DNA from: Actinomycetota bacterium
Lineage (GTDB): Bacteria > Actinomycetota > Actinomycetes > S36-B12 > UBA10799
DNA: 64,000 bases
Direction of reading: 5' to 3'
NCBI GenBank assembly: GCA_020636995.1
Contig: JACJWU010000002.1
Coordinates: 310,001 to 374,000 of the forward strand
Positions 42,980 to 52,157 of the stretch are shown here, one piece after another. Position 1 is the stretch's first letter, and each line of letters opens with the position of its first letter. The notes under the pieces are model-generated. The model worked only from the letters and a program-made list of their open reading frames with translations, did not search any database and was not told where the DNA came from. The position numbers were made by a program, and so were the translations under genes.

Positions 42980-45412
42980 GTGCGACCCGGCGACTCGGTT
43001 GATCCTGCCGTTCGGCTGCGCGCCACGCTCGACAGTCTGCTGGACCCGCACGTCGTGCTGACCGCGGTTCGGGACGCCTCGGGCGAGATCGTCGACTTCG
43101 AATACACGGACGCGAACACGGCTGCCTGCGAGTACAACGGTCTTACCTACGCGCAACTCATCGGCTCCCGCCTGCTGGATCTGCTGCCCGGCCATTTGTC
43201 CACAGGCCTTATGGAGCAGTACCGCACGGTGATTGAGACCGGTGTGCCACTTGTCCTCGATGACTACGTCTACGCCTTGGAGCTTCGTGGCGGAGAGGAG
43301 AGGCACTTCGACATCCGCGGCGTCGGGCTCGGGGACAGCATCGTGTACACCTGGCGGGACGTCACCGACCGGCAGGAACGGATCCGGGCGCTTGAACGGG
43401 CCGAACGGGAGTATCGCAGTCTCGCCGAGGCGACCACCGACATGGCCTACCGCACCGATGCCGCAGGCGTCATCGTGTGGGCATCCCCGAGCGTCACCAA
43501 GGTCCTCGGGTGGGAGCCCGAGGAGCTGATCGGACACACGATGCAGGACTTCGTGCCGGCCGAGGAGTTCGCCGAACACTCGCAGCGGCGCGCGAAGGTC
43601 TACGCAGGGGAATGGATCCCCGACCGCGAGCAGGAGCCTGTGTTCCACATCTTGCGCAAGAGCGGCGACGCGCTGCCCATGGCCGCACTTGTCAGCCGGG
43701 ACCTCGACGACAACGGTGACTGGAACGGGGGGCTTCTCATAGGCCTGCGCGACGTCACCGAACTGCAGGCCCAGGAGGAGATCGCCCGGCAGGAACGCAG
43801 GAACGCCGAACGACTGCAGCTGTCCATGGATCGTGCGGCCGTGGGTATGGCGTTGACCTCCCGCGACGGCAAGTTCGAGTACGTCAATCCGGCGCTGGCC
43901 AGAATGCTGCGGTACGACCAGGACGAACTCGTCGGCATGGCCTTCGACGCGGTGACACACCCCGACGACATGGACGCCAGCCACGCGATGATGACACGGC
44001 TGCTCGACGATGGTGTCGATCAGATGTCCCTGCGCAAGAGGTACGTCACCGCGTTCGCAGAGACGCTGTGGATCGATCTGTCCGTCGCGGTGGCGCGCCG
44101 CGAGGACGGAGCGATAGACCACTTCATCGCCCAGATGGTCGACGTCACTGCCGAGGTCGAGTACGCCGAAGCACTGGAGACGACGGTGCGTCGGTTCCGC
44201 CAACTCGCCGAGAACGCCTCCGATGTCGTGTACGAAATGGGCACCGACTGGTCGATCCGCTGGATCTCACCGTCGGTGCAGAACGTCCTGGGCTGGGACC
44301 CGGACCAACTCGTCGGAACCCCCGCACCCAACCTGATGGCCCCCGGGCAGGAGGAGTTGCTGGAGGTACGCGGTGAACAGATCCGCTCGGGATACTCGGT
44401 CGGCGGGGAGAACCTGGCGTTCCTCACGGCCTCCGGGCAGGTGCGCTGGATGTCGGCGATGGCACATCCGATCACTGGCGATGATGATGTGGTCGACGGG
44501 GTGATCGTCGGTCTGCGCGACGTCACCAGCGAGATCGAGGCGCGCGAAGCTTTGTCGAGGGTCCAGCAGCGACTGCGGCTGGCCGTCGACGCATCCCCGA
44601 ACGGTCTGGTGATCACCGACGAGGCGGGCCTCATAGTGGACGTCAACCGGCAGTTCTGCAGCCTGATCGGCATGCCCGAGCAGGGGCTGGTCGGCGAGGC
44701 GATGTCACACGTGCTCGAGACAGTGCACGCGGACACGCCGGCGGGGGACTCGCAACATGAACACCAGGTGTTCGTCGCAGGCGAGGCACGGTGGCTCGAG
44801 CACACGGTCCGTGAAGTCGCTGGTCACGCTGACGAGGTCTACTACGTTCACCTGTTCGACGACGTCACCAGGGAACGGGCGGTGCGTGAGGAACTCACCC
44901 ACCTTGCCACTCACGACACCCTGACGGGCGTGGCGAACCGGAGGTGGTTCATCGAGCGCCTCGACCGCCTCTCGCGCGGCGGGAGCGAAGGGCTCGGAGT
45001 GGGCGTGCTCTTCTGTGATCTGGACCGGCTCAAGGAGATCAACGACAGCTATGGTCACCTCGCCGGGGACACGGTGCTCACTGCGGTGGCGAGCCGCCTG
45101 GCTGGCGCAGTGCGGGGCAGTGACGACGTGGGCCGGCTCGGAGGTGACGAGTTCGTGGTTCTGCTCGACGGGGTCGGGTCTTCGGAGGACCTGCGAGCGG
45201 TTGCGGACAAGATCCGCACACGGGTATCGCACGGAGTCATCGTGGAAGGCCACACGATCGACGTGAGCATCAGTGTGGGGGCGGCGCTTCTGTCGCCGGG
45301 CGAGGACATCCGCAGTGTGCTGCAGCGCGCGGACAATGCCTTGCTCGTGGCCAAGAACGCTGGACGCAACCAAGTGGTGGTGGCTGAGCCACCTGTCGAC
45401 GAGACCCCCTGA
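42980..45412 (+). CDS. Multi-PAS diguanylate cyclase
   Basis: 810 residues starting at GTG 42980. Five PAS-like domains (roughly 15-125, 135-255, 275-395, 400-520 and 525-640) each end in a PAC-type DVT motif (YTWRDVTDRQ, IGLRDVTELQ, AQMVDVTAEV, VGLRDVTSEI, LFDDVTRER). The GGDEF domain at 650-805 has FCDLDRLKEINDSYGH and RLGGDEFVVL, with the RGSD inhibitory site five residues before GGDEF. No membrane helices or EAL domain are present. It is a cytoplasmic sensor that makes c-di-GMP. Confidence 0.93.
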   Translation: MRPGDSVDPAVRLRATLDSLLDPHVVLTAVRDASGEIVDFEYTDANTAACEYNGLTYAQLIGSRLLDLLPGHLSTGLMEQYRTVIETGVPLVLDDYVYALELRGGEERHFDIRGVGLGDSIVYTWRDVTDRQERIRALERAEREYRSLAEATTDMAYRTDAAGVIVWASPSVTKVLGWEPEELIGHTMQDFVPAEEFAEHSQRRAKVYAGEWIPDREQEPVFHILRKSGDALPMAALVSRDLDDNGDWNGGLLIGLRDVTELQAQEEIARQERRNAERLQLSMDRAAVGMALTSRDGKFEYVNPALARMLRYDQDELVGMAFDAVTHPDDMDASHAMMTRLLDDGVDQMSLRKRYVTAFAETLWIDLSVAVARREDGAIDHFIAQMVDVTAEVEYAEALETTVRRFRQLAENASDVVYEMGTDWSIRWISPSVQNVLGWDPDQLVGTPAPNLMAPGQEELLEVRGEQIRSGYSVGGENLAFLTASGQVRWMSAMAHPITGDDDVVDGVIVGLRDVTSEIEAREALSRVQQRLRLAVDASPNGLVITDEAGLIVDVNRQFCSLIGMPEQGLVGEAMSHVLETVHADTPAGDSQHEHQVFVAGEARWLEHTVREVAGHADEVYYVHLFDDVTRERAVREELTHLATHDTLTGVANRRWFIERLDRLSRGGSEGLGVGVLFCDLDRLKEINDSYGHLAGDTVLTAVASRLAGAVRGSDDVGRLGGDEFVVLLDGVGSSEDLRAVADKIRTRVSHGVIVEGHTIDVSISVGAALLSPGEDIRSVLQRADNALLVAKNAGRNQVVVAEPPVDETP

Positions 45413-45484
45413 ATCGCCGGGGTGTCGCCACGCCACCGACATGCATACGGCACGATAGGGGCACCGTGAGTTGATTGGAAAGAC

Positions 45485-46354
45485 ATGCGCCGTTCACTGC
45501 TGTTGTCCGCTGCCCTGCCGGCTGTGGCCGCACTCGCCCTCGCCGGATGCGCCAGCGAGGCCGACACTTCATCGAGCGCCTCCGCGACACCGAGCGCGAG
45601 CGTCGACTGCTCGCCCGAGTCGTTGCAGACACTGACCCCGGGAACGCTGAAGGTGGGGACCGACACTCCGGCGTACCCGCCGTATTTCGAGGATGACGAT
45701 CCGAGCAACGGCAAGGGATTCGAGTCGGCTGTCGCGTACGCAGTGGCGGAAGAGCTCGGCTTTTCGCAGGACCAGGTCACGTGGGTGACCGTGCCGTTCA
45801 ACAAGTCGTATGCGCCCGGGGCGAAGGACTTCGACTTCGACATCAACCAGATCTCCATCACTCCGAAGCGGCAGAAGGCCGTGGACTTCTCCGAGGGCTA
45901 CTACACGGTGAACCAGGCGGTTGTAGCTCTCGAGGACTCGCCGATCGCGAACGCGACGACGCTGGCCGAACTGCAGGAGGCCAAACTCGGCGCGCAGGTG
46001 GGCACGACCAGCCTCGACTTCATCACCGAGGACATCCAGCCCACCCAGGAGCCGATGGTCTACAACGACACGAACGACGCCAAGAGCGCGCTGGAGGCCG
46101 GACAGATCGATGGGATCGTGGTCGATCTACCGACTGCGTACTACGTGACGGCTGTGGAGTTCGACAACGCCAAGATCGTGGGTCAGTTCCCGGCGCAGGA
46201 GGGTGGCGAGGAGTTCGGCCTGCTCATGGCCAAGGGCAGCCCCTTGGTCACCTGCGTCAACCAGGCGCTGACGTCCCTGAAGGACTCCGGCGAACTGCAG
46301 CAGATCCAGGACGAGTGGCTCGTCGGCAAGGACGCCCCGTACTTCACCGAATGA
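45485..46354 (+). CDS. Polar amino-acid ABC transporter, substrate-binding lipoprotein
   Basis: 289 residues with a lipobox (ALALAGCASE) and a Ser/Ala-rich linker. A type-2 periplasmic-binding fold of the SBP_bac_3 family follows (GTLKVGTDTPAYPPYFE, FDFDINQISITPKRQKAVDF, LEAGQIDGIVVDLPTA). A four-base gap separates it from the permease gene. The specificity (Gln, Arg, cystine or similar) cannot be read reliably. Confidence 0.92.
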   Translation: MRRSLLLSAALPAVAALALAGCASEADTSSSASATPSASVDCSPESLQTLTPGTLKVGTDTPAYPPYFEDDDPSNGKGFESAVAYAVAEELGFSQDQVTWVTVPFNKSYAPGAKDFDFDINQISITPKRQKAVDFSEGYYTVNQAVVALEDSPIANATTLAELQEAKLGAQVGTTSLDFITEDIQPTQEPMVYNDTNDAKSALEAGQIDGIVVDLPTAYYVTAVEFDNAKIVGQFPAQEGGEEFGLLMAKGSPLVTCVNQALTSLKDSGELQQIQDEWLVGKDAPYFTE

Positions 46355-46357
46355 CGC

Positions 46358-47230
46358 ATGACCACGCCGGCTGAGGCGCCGCTGGAGGCGCCCGTCATCC
46401 CGTACGTCGACCCGGAACGCCGTGCGCGCTCGCGGTCCCGGGCCCGCCGCGACGGGATCATCGCGAGCATCTCCACAGTCGTGGTGTTCGCCGTGCTGGG
46501 TTATCTGGTCACGGCCTCGCCGGGGTGGCCGAAGGTGCAGGAGACCTTCTTCAACTGGGACGAGGCGGTGGCCGCGTGGCCCACGCTGATCAAGGCCTTC
46601 GTGCTGAACATCAAGATCTTCCTGGTGGCGGAGTTCTTCATCCTGATCCTTTCGCTGCTGATCGCGTTGGGACGTGGACTGCGCGCGCCGGTGGCCCTGC
46701 CGATCAGGATCCTGTGCACGGTCTACGTCGACTTCTTCCGGGGCGTCCCCACGATCCTGGTCATCCTGCTCCTGGGCTTCGGCGTGCCCGCGCTGCAACT
46801 CAAAGGTGTCACGAACTCGCCGGTGGTGTGGGGGACAGTGGCACTGATCCTCAGCTACACGGCCTACGTGGCTGAGGTCTATCGTGCCGGGATCGAGTCG
46901 ATCCATCCCTCGCAGCGCGCGGCTGCCCGTTCGCTCGGACTCTCGTCGGTGCAGACCACCCGATACGTGGTGCTGCCGCAGGCGGTGCGCCGAGTGGTGC
47001 CACCTCTGCTGAACGACTTCATCGCCCTGCAGAAGGAGACGGCTCTGGTCTCCCTGCTGGGTCCCATCGAGGTGCTGCGAGCCGCCCAGATCAGCGCGTC
47101 CGCCAACTTCAACTACACCGCGTACGTCGTGGCCGCGCTGCTGTTCGTGGCCATCACGTTGCCGCTGACCCGGTTCACCGACTGGCTGCAGCGCCGTGAT
47201 GCCAAGCGGCGGATGGCAGGCGCGATATGA
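46358..47230 (+). CDS. Polar amino-acid ABC transporter permease
   Basis: 290 residues with a cytoplasmic N-terminus, about five membrane helices and the EAA loop YRAGIESIHPSQRAAARSLG, where the ATPase docks. QAVRRVVPPLLNDFIALQKE also belongs to the HisM/GlnP family. It is a single permease gene; the transporter may form a homodimer. The stop overlaps the ATPase start by 4 bases. Confidence 0.93.
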   Translation: MTTPAEAPLEAPVIPYVDPERRARSRSRARRDGIIASISTVVVFAVLGYLVTASPGWPKVQETFFNWDEAVAAWPTLIKAFVLNIKIFLVAEFFILILSLLIALGRGLRAPVALPIRILCTVYVDFFRGVPTILVILLLGFGVPALQLKGVTNSPVVWGTVALILSYTAYVAEVYRAGIESIHPSQRAAARSLGLSSVQTTRYVVLPQAVRRVVPPLLNDFIALQKETALVSLLGPIEVLRAAQISASANFNYTAYVVAALLFVAITLPLTRFTDWLQRRDAKRRMAGAI

Positions 47231-47952
47231 CCCTTCTGGAAGTGCGTGATGTCCACAAGGCGTTCGGTGACCTGGCAGTCCTCACAGGGATGAACCTCGA
47301 GGTGGACCTGCACGAAGTGGTGGTGCTCATCGGCGCCTCGGGCTCGGGCAAGTCGACACTGCTGCGCTGCGTCAACGGTTTGGAAGCTGTCGATGCGGGT
47401 CTGGTGCGCATCGACGACATCGAGGTGACGGCACCCGACGTGGACCTGGACGAGGTCCGCAAGCGGGTCGGCATCGTGTTCCAGCAGTTCAACCTGTTCC
47501 CGCACATGTCGGTGCTGGACAACATCACGCTTGCCCCGCGCAAGGTGCTGGGGATGCGGCGGTCCGACGCCGAGACCGCGGCGCGGGAGTTGCTGGAGCG
47601 GTTCGGGCTGCTGGCCAAGGCCGACGACTACCCCGACCGGCTCTCCGGGGGTCAGCAACAGCGGGTGGCGATCGTGCGGGCCCTGGCGATGAAGCCGGAG
47701 GTCATGCTCTTCGACGAGGTGACCTCGGCGCTGGACCCGCTGCTGGTAGGAGAGGTGCTCGACGTGATCCGGGAACTCAAGGACGAGGGCATGACGATCG
47801 TCATGGCCACCCATGAGATGGGTTTCGCGCAAGAGGTTGCCGACCGGGTGTGCTTCCTGCACGAAGGTCGAGTGCTGGAACAGGGACCGCCCGCCGCCTT
47901 GTTCGGTGCCCCTGAGATGGAACAGACCCGGGCCTTCCTCGCCCGGATCTGA
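47227..47952 (+). CDS. Polar amino-acid ABC transporter ATP-binding protein
   Basis: 241 residues. Walker A is GASGSGKSTLLR, the Q-loop FQQFNLFPH, the signature LSGGQQQRVAI, Walker B VMLFDEVTSALDP and the H-loop ATHEM. GlnQ/HisP-like length and motifs are complete. It ends the substrate-binding/permease/ATPase operon and converges on the SulP gene with a 3-base gap. Confidence 0.95.
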   Translation: MTLLEVRDVHKAFGDLAVLTGMNLEVDLHEVVVLIGASGSGKSTLLRCVNGLEAVDAGLVRIDDIEVTAPDVDLDEVRKRVGIVFQQFNLFPHMSVLDNITLAPRKVLGMRRSDAETAARELLERFGLLAKADDYPDRLSGGQQQRVAIVRALAMKPEVMLFDEVTSALDPLLVGEVLDVIRELKDEGMTIVMATHEMGFAQEVADRVCFLHEGRVLEQGPPAALFGAPEMEQTRAFLARI

Positions 47953-47955
47953 CAC

Positions 47956-49578
47956 CTAGCCCGCCAGGTGGGTCTCGCGATACCGCTGCACGGCCTCACC
48001 CATCGTCGGGTACATGTTGTCCTCGCCCACCACCGCGCTCACGCCATGATCCTGCATCGGCGTGAGCACGTCGTTCTTCACCCGAGCAAGCCACAGATCG
48101 ATGCAGTCGGCGGCCAAGGTGTCATGGAGTTCTTCCAGCACGTTCAGGGCCGTGGTATCGAGCTCGACGTTGGCCTCCATGTTCAGGATGACCACTTCGG
48201 TGTCGGGCTCCAGCGCCCCGGTCACTTTGTAGTAGAAGTCGTAGGCGTTCATGAAGAACAGCGGCGCGTCGTACCGGAAGGCCACCAAGCCGGGGATGGT
48301 GGTGGTCGTGTCGTAGTCGTCGACGTCGTGCATGCCGGCGTAGTTGGGGACGAAGCCCAGGACGCCATCGTGCGGACGCGCGAGGCGGGCCATGAACTCC
48401 GCGATGGACAGCGCGATGGCGATGATGACGCCGGTGAGGATCCCGAACAGCACGACGGAGACCGCGCATGCCGCGGCGATCGCGAACTCCGAGATCCGGA
48501 AGCGCAGCAGTGCAGCCCATTCGGCGGGGCGCACAAGTGTCAGGGCGGCGTACACGATCACGCCGGCAAGTGCGGCGATCGGGACCTCCGCGATCACCCC
48601 CGGGATCAGCAGTGGACCGGCGATGAGCACCGCCACCACGAAGAGCGAGTAGAAGCGCGTCGTGGACCCGGAGGCGAACGCCAACGCGGTGCGCGACGAC
48701 GATGCCGACATCGGATATCCACCCACAGCACCAGTGGCAAGTTGCGCCGCCGCCAGTGCCCGCATCTCAGTCGCCGAGTCCGGGCGGGTCTTCCCGGCGA
48801 AGGCGCGCGAGGTGATCATCACGTCGGTGAACGACACCACCGCGATGCTCAGAGCGGGTACCAGCAGCGCCGCGATCACCTCCAGCGACAGGCCCTCAAG
48901 TTCGGGGACCGGGAGTTCCAGGCTCACCGTCCCGACCCGCGGAACGTCCATGAACAACCCCACGATCGTTGCCACGATCAGACCGACGAGGGGCCCGGGG
49001 ACACGTTTGGAGATCCGGTTGAGCGCGAACGACAGCACCACGACGATCGTGGCCAGGGCCACGGTCTGCCAGTCCGGCCGCTGCCACTGCGAGCGGAACA
49101 GTTCCGAGACCGAGTCGGTGTTCAGCCCGTAGTTCACGATCTTCGGCAACTGGGACATGATCATGAGCACCGCGACACCGGTCAGGTACCCGGTGAGGAT
49201 CGGATAGGACAGCAGGTCCGCCAGGAACGATGCCCGCAGCAGCCAACCGATCCCGAGAATCAGCCCCACAAGGACACCGGTGATGGCAAGGGCGGTGTTC
49301 CACGGGATGGCGTAGGCCGAGGCGACCGGTCCCACAGCGGCGGCCGCCATCAGTGCGACCGCTGACTCCGGGCCCAAAGACATGTACGGGTTGCGGCCGA
49401 AGATCATGTACGCGACGAGGGGAACGACCGCGATGGACAGGCTCAGCGATGGCGAAACCCCGGCCAGGGATCCGTATGCCATGGCCTGCGGGATCATGTA
49501 CGCGCCGACCGACACGCCCGCGATGATGTTCCGGGGGGACAGGATGCTGGCCTTGGCAGGCGCCTGATTGTCGGGCAC
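47956..49578 (-). CDS. SulP-family anion transporter with STAS domain
   Basis: About 540 residues from GTG 49578 (VPDNQAPAKAS); an ATG 21 bases upstream is an alternative. GAYMIPQAMAYGSLAGVSPS is the SulP signature at the first helix, and GPESAVALMAAAAVG the anion-binding helix. About eleven to twelve membrane helices follow. A C-terminal STAS domain (VILNMEANVELDTTALNVLEEL) regulates the carrier. The anion could be sulfate, bicarbonate or a dicarboxylate. Confidence 0.92.
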   Translation of the reverse strand: MPDNQAPAKASILSPRNIIAGVSVGAYMIPQAMAYGSLAGVSPSLSLSIAVVPLVAYMIFGRNPYMSLGPESAVALMAAAAVGPVASAYAIPWNTALAITGVLVGLILGIGWLLRASFLADLLSYPILTGYLTGVAVLMIMSQLPKIVNYGLNTDSVSELFRSQWQRPDWQTVALATIVVVLSFALNRISKRVPGPLVGLIVATIVGLFMDVPRVGTVSLELPVPELEGLSLEVIAALLVPALSIAVVSFTDVMITSRAFAGKTRPDSATEMRALAAAQLATGAVGGYPMSASSSRTALAFASGSTTRFYSLFVVAVLIAGPLLIPGVIAEVPIAALAGVIVYAALTLVRPAEWAALLRFRISEFAIAAACAVSVVLFGILTGVIIAIALSIAEFMARLARPHDGVLGFVPNYAGMHDVDDYDTTTTIPGLVAFRYDAPLFFMNAYDFYYKVTGALEPDTEVVILNMEANVELDTTALNVLEELHDTLAADCIDLWLARVKNDVLTPMQDHGVSAVVGEDNMYPTMGEAVQRYRETHLAG

Positions 49579-49622
49579 GCACGTAGGGTAGCCGTTCACC
49601 TACCAGTTACGCCGGGTTCACG

Positions 49623-50759
49623 GTGCGGATGGCCTACGTCCTCCTGCGGAGTGGCTGCCGTCGTGGCGTCGGTGCGAGCATGCAGGTCGTGAGGTCCTGG
49701 CTGCGCGCTCTGGTGTCTGTCGACTCGGGAGATCCCGAGTACGACCGACGGGCGCGCACGCTCAACGCCATCGTCGCGGTGACCATCCCGATGGCCGTGA
49801 TCGGCGCACTGGTGGTGTTGCCGTACCCGAACGGCCCGCAGAGTGCGGCCGTTCTCATCGCGGCACTGGTCCCGTTGGCGGCCGTGATCTGGTTGTCCAG
49901 CCACGACCGTTCGGACGCGGCCGTCGCCCTGTTCGCCGTGGCGCTGTGGCTGGTCGTCGTCGGTCAGCCGGTGCTCACCGGCGATCTGAGCACGAACATG
50001 ATGTTGGTCCCGCTGGGAGCCGTGATGCTCATCTATGTCATCCCTCGCCACCGGTTGCGCTGGTTGGTGGCGTGGAGTGCCACGGCACTGGTGGTGCTGC
50101 AGGTGGGTACCAACGATGCCGACACTGTGCTGCAGCCGCGGTTCGTGTGGAACCTGAATGCCGCTTTGGCCACCGTAGTCACGATCGCTGTCCTGGCGTT
50201 CGCCGCGTCGCAACTGGCGGAGTCCGTCCGAAAGGAGAAGACACTCACGCATGAACTCACTGCCAGGGACGCGATGGTGCGGCGGTTGGAGGAGACGGCC
50301 AACACCGATCCACTGACCGGTTTGCTGAACCGTCGCTCACTGGACCACAGCTTCAGTCGCGTCCCACCGAGGTCCGCGGTCGCCCTGCTCGACCTCGACC
50401 GTTTCAAGACGGTGAACGACCGGTACAGCCATGCGGCTGGTGACAGGTTGCTCGTGGAGTTCGCCACGGTCATGGCCGACGCTGCACGCCCGGACGATCT
50501 GCTGTTCCGGCTCGGCGGCGACGAGTTCCTGGTGATCCGGGAACACGCGGGTGCCGACGAACTGGGTGCGTGGTTGCACGGTCTGCGGGCGCAGGTCCGG
50601 CGGCGCGGGTTCGATGTCCCGAAAGACGTGACCGTGACGTTCAGCGGGGGTGTGGTGGCGGTCGGGGACCTTGCGCTCGAGGTGGCCTTGGACAGGGTCG
50701 ATCGTGCCATGTACGCGGCCAAGGAAGCCGGCCGCGACTCCATCGTGGTGATCGACTAG
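49623..50759 (+). CDS. Membrane-anchored diguanylate cyclase
   Basis: 378 residues from GTG 49623. Internal ATGs at 49629 and 49680 are alternatives (the last gives MQVVRSWLRALV); none has a strong ribosome-binding site. Six hydrophobic helices (about residues 45-200) precede a coiled linker and a GGDEF domain (LLDLDRFKTVNDRYSHAAGD, FRLGGDEFLVI). The inhibitory site RPDD lies five residues before GGDEF. The membrane part is of unknown type, not MASE1 by my reading. It should synthesise c-di-GMP in response to a membrane-sensed signal. Confidence 0.9.
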   Translation: MRMAYVLLRSGCRRGVGASMQVVRSWLRALVSVDSGDPEYDRRARTLNAIVAVTIPMAVIGALVVLPYPNGPQSAAVLIAALVPLAAVIWLSSHDRSDAAVALFAVALWLVVVGQPVLTGDLSTNMMLVPLGAVMLIYVIPRHRLRWLVAWSATALVVLQVGTNDADTVLQPRFVWNLNAALATVVTIAVLAFAASQLAESVRKEKTLTHELTARDAMVRRLEETANTDPLTGLLNRRSLDHSFSRVPPRSAVALLDLDRFKTVNDRYSHAAGDRLLVEFATVMADAARPDDLLFRLGGDEFLVIREHAGADELGAWLHGLRAQVRRRGFDVPKDVTVTFSGGVVAVGDLALEVALDRVDRAMYAAKEAGRDSIVVID

Positions 50760-50761
50760 GT

Positions 50762-51967
50762 CTACGTCAGGCGCACTGCCGCCGCGTAGAAATAGTGGTC
50801 CGACTGCCACTTCGGCTGCTTCTTCTGCATCAGTTTCGTGCCGTCGATCTTCTTCCACACAGCCTTGCCGCCACGGGTGAGCACGAGATCGATCCGGGTG
50901 GGAATGACGGGGTCGCCGGAGTCGAGCCGTTTGCTGCTCTTCAATGTGCCGGTCTGGCAGCAGGTGGCACCGACGGCCTTGCCGAACTTGCCGCCCGTCT
51001 GCTTCCAGGAGTCCTTGAAGTAGGACTTCGTCAGATTCCGGTAGGTCGGGCTGTAGTAGCCGTTCGCATCGGAGTTGAGATCCCCGGCCAGGATGATCCG
51101 GCCGTCGGTCTCCTTGGCCTTCTGCTTGGCGATCTTGAGCAACTCCTTGCCCTGCGCGACTTGGACCTTCGACGGCCAGTTCTTCGGACCGTACTTGCCC
51201 TTCTTGCCCTTGCCGTCCTGCGACTCCACCTCGAGGTGTGACGTGATCACCGTGACTGCCTTGCCGCGGAAGGTGAAGGCGGCCGATGCCCAGCCGCGTT
51301 CGAAGGACAGCTTCGAGCCGGCCACCTCGAACGTCGTCTGCTTCGAGAAGTTGCCATGGTCGCTGGTCCCCGTGAACTGCAGGTCGGTGCTGGCGGTGTT
51401 GTAGAGCACTGCGTCGCGATCCTTGAGGCGCACCTGGCAGCGCAGAGCGGCTTCGATCGGGAAGAGCTGGTCGCAACCCGGCTTCTTGGCGTTGTAGTAG
51501 GGGATCCCGACGGTGTCCGAGTAGCCGATGTCGGCGTTCGGGGACAGGCTGGCGACCTCGAATGTCATGCCCTCGTTCTTCAGAGCGTCCTGCAGCAACG
51601 GCAGGTAGTCGTAGCTGGGCAGCGTGGCGCCGCTGCTGCTGCTGGCCACCCACTCGGTCAGTTCATTGAGCGTGATGATGTCGGGGTTCTGCTTCTTGAC
51701 GGTCTTGGCGATCCACTGGGCACGCAGCGGGAAGTCGGTCTTGATCGCCGTGTCGTACACCTTCGCGGCGGCCGGCAGGAACTCGACGATGTTGCTCGCG
51801 GCGTTGATGGCGTCGCCGAGGGAGCCACCGAGGTACAGATTGAGCGTCATGACGTGCAGGGCGTTGTCCGGTGCGCTCTTGGCGGCCTGGGCCGGGGCGG
51901 TGGCCAGCAGCCCGGCGCCGATCAGCGCCGCGGATGCGGATGCGGCGAGCGTGCGGGTCCTACTCAC
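50762..51967 (-). CDS. Secreted endonuclease/exonuclease/phosphatase-fold protein
   Basis: 401 residues from GTG 51967, which has AAGGAGA about six bases upstream. The signal peptide is LAASASAALIGAGLLATAPAQA. The EEP-fold motifs are MTLNLYLGG, NPDIITLNELTEW (catalytic Glu), ILAGDLNSDANGY (Asp-x-Asn) and SDHYFYAAAV (Ser-Asp-His). The length and the insert between these motifs resemble secreted nucleases, sphingomyelinases or lipid phosphatases. The substrate cannot be decided. A family A palindrome lies just upstream. Confidence 0.85.
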   Translation of the reverse strand: MSRTRTLAASASAALIGAGLLATAPAQAAKSAPDNALHVMTLNLYLGGSLGDAINAASNIVEFLPAAAKVYDTAIKTDFPLRAQWIAKTVKKQNPDIITLNELTEWVASSSSGATLPSYDYLPLLQDALKNEGMTFEVASLSPNADIGYSDTVGIPYYNAKKPGCDQLFPIEAALRCQVRLKDRDAVLYNTASTDLQFTGTSDHGNFSKQTTFEVAGSKLSFERGWASAAFTFRGKAVTVITSHLEVESQDGKGKKGKYGPKNWPSKVQVAQGKELLKIAKQKAKETDGRIILAGDLNSDANGYYSPTYRNLTKSYFKDSWKQTGGKFGKAVGATCCQTGTLKSSKRLDSGDPVIPTRIDLVLTRGGKAVWKKIDGTKLMQKKQPKWQSDHYFYAAAVRLT

Positions 51968-52062
51968 GGTGTTCTCCTTGCGTCGGGTCTGCCTCAACAT
52001 AGACGGCGGGGTCGGAGGGTGTCGACCGGATCGCGCGCCGCGGCCCGTCTCCCATCGGCGCA

Positions 52063-52137
52063 TCCGTGAGCACTACGGAGATCCGTTAGCGTCCCAGCGT
52101 CGGCGAACTGCTCCCGGATTTCCGTAGTGCTCACGGA
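52063..52137. repeat. Dispersed palindrome, family A copy 2 (75 bp)
   Basis: Arms 52063-52090 and 52110-52137 are inversely matched at 25 of 28 positions around a 19-nt loop. The outer arm begins TCCGTGAGCACTACGGA and the inner end is ATCCG. Arm and loop lengths equal those of copy 1 at 2061-2135, while inner arm bases differ. It lies between two minus-strand secreted-protein genes, downstream of one and upstream of the other. Confidence 0.82.
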
Positions 52138-52157
52138 TTGCCGGGCATGTCGACCCG

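Noticed and set aside
42440..44203. Minus-strand frame of 587 codons opposite the lipoprotein and multi-PAS genes
   Set aside because: It spans two well-supported plus-strand genes and has shadow-type composition.
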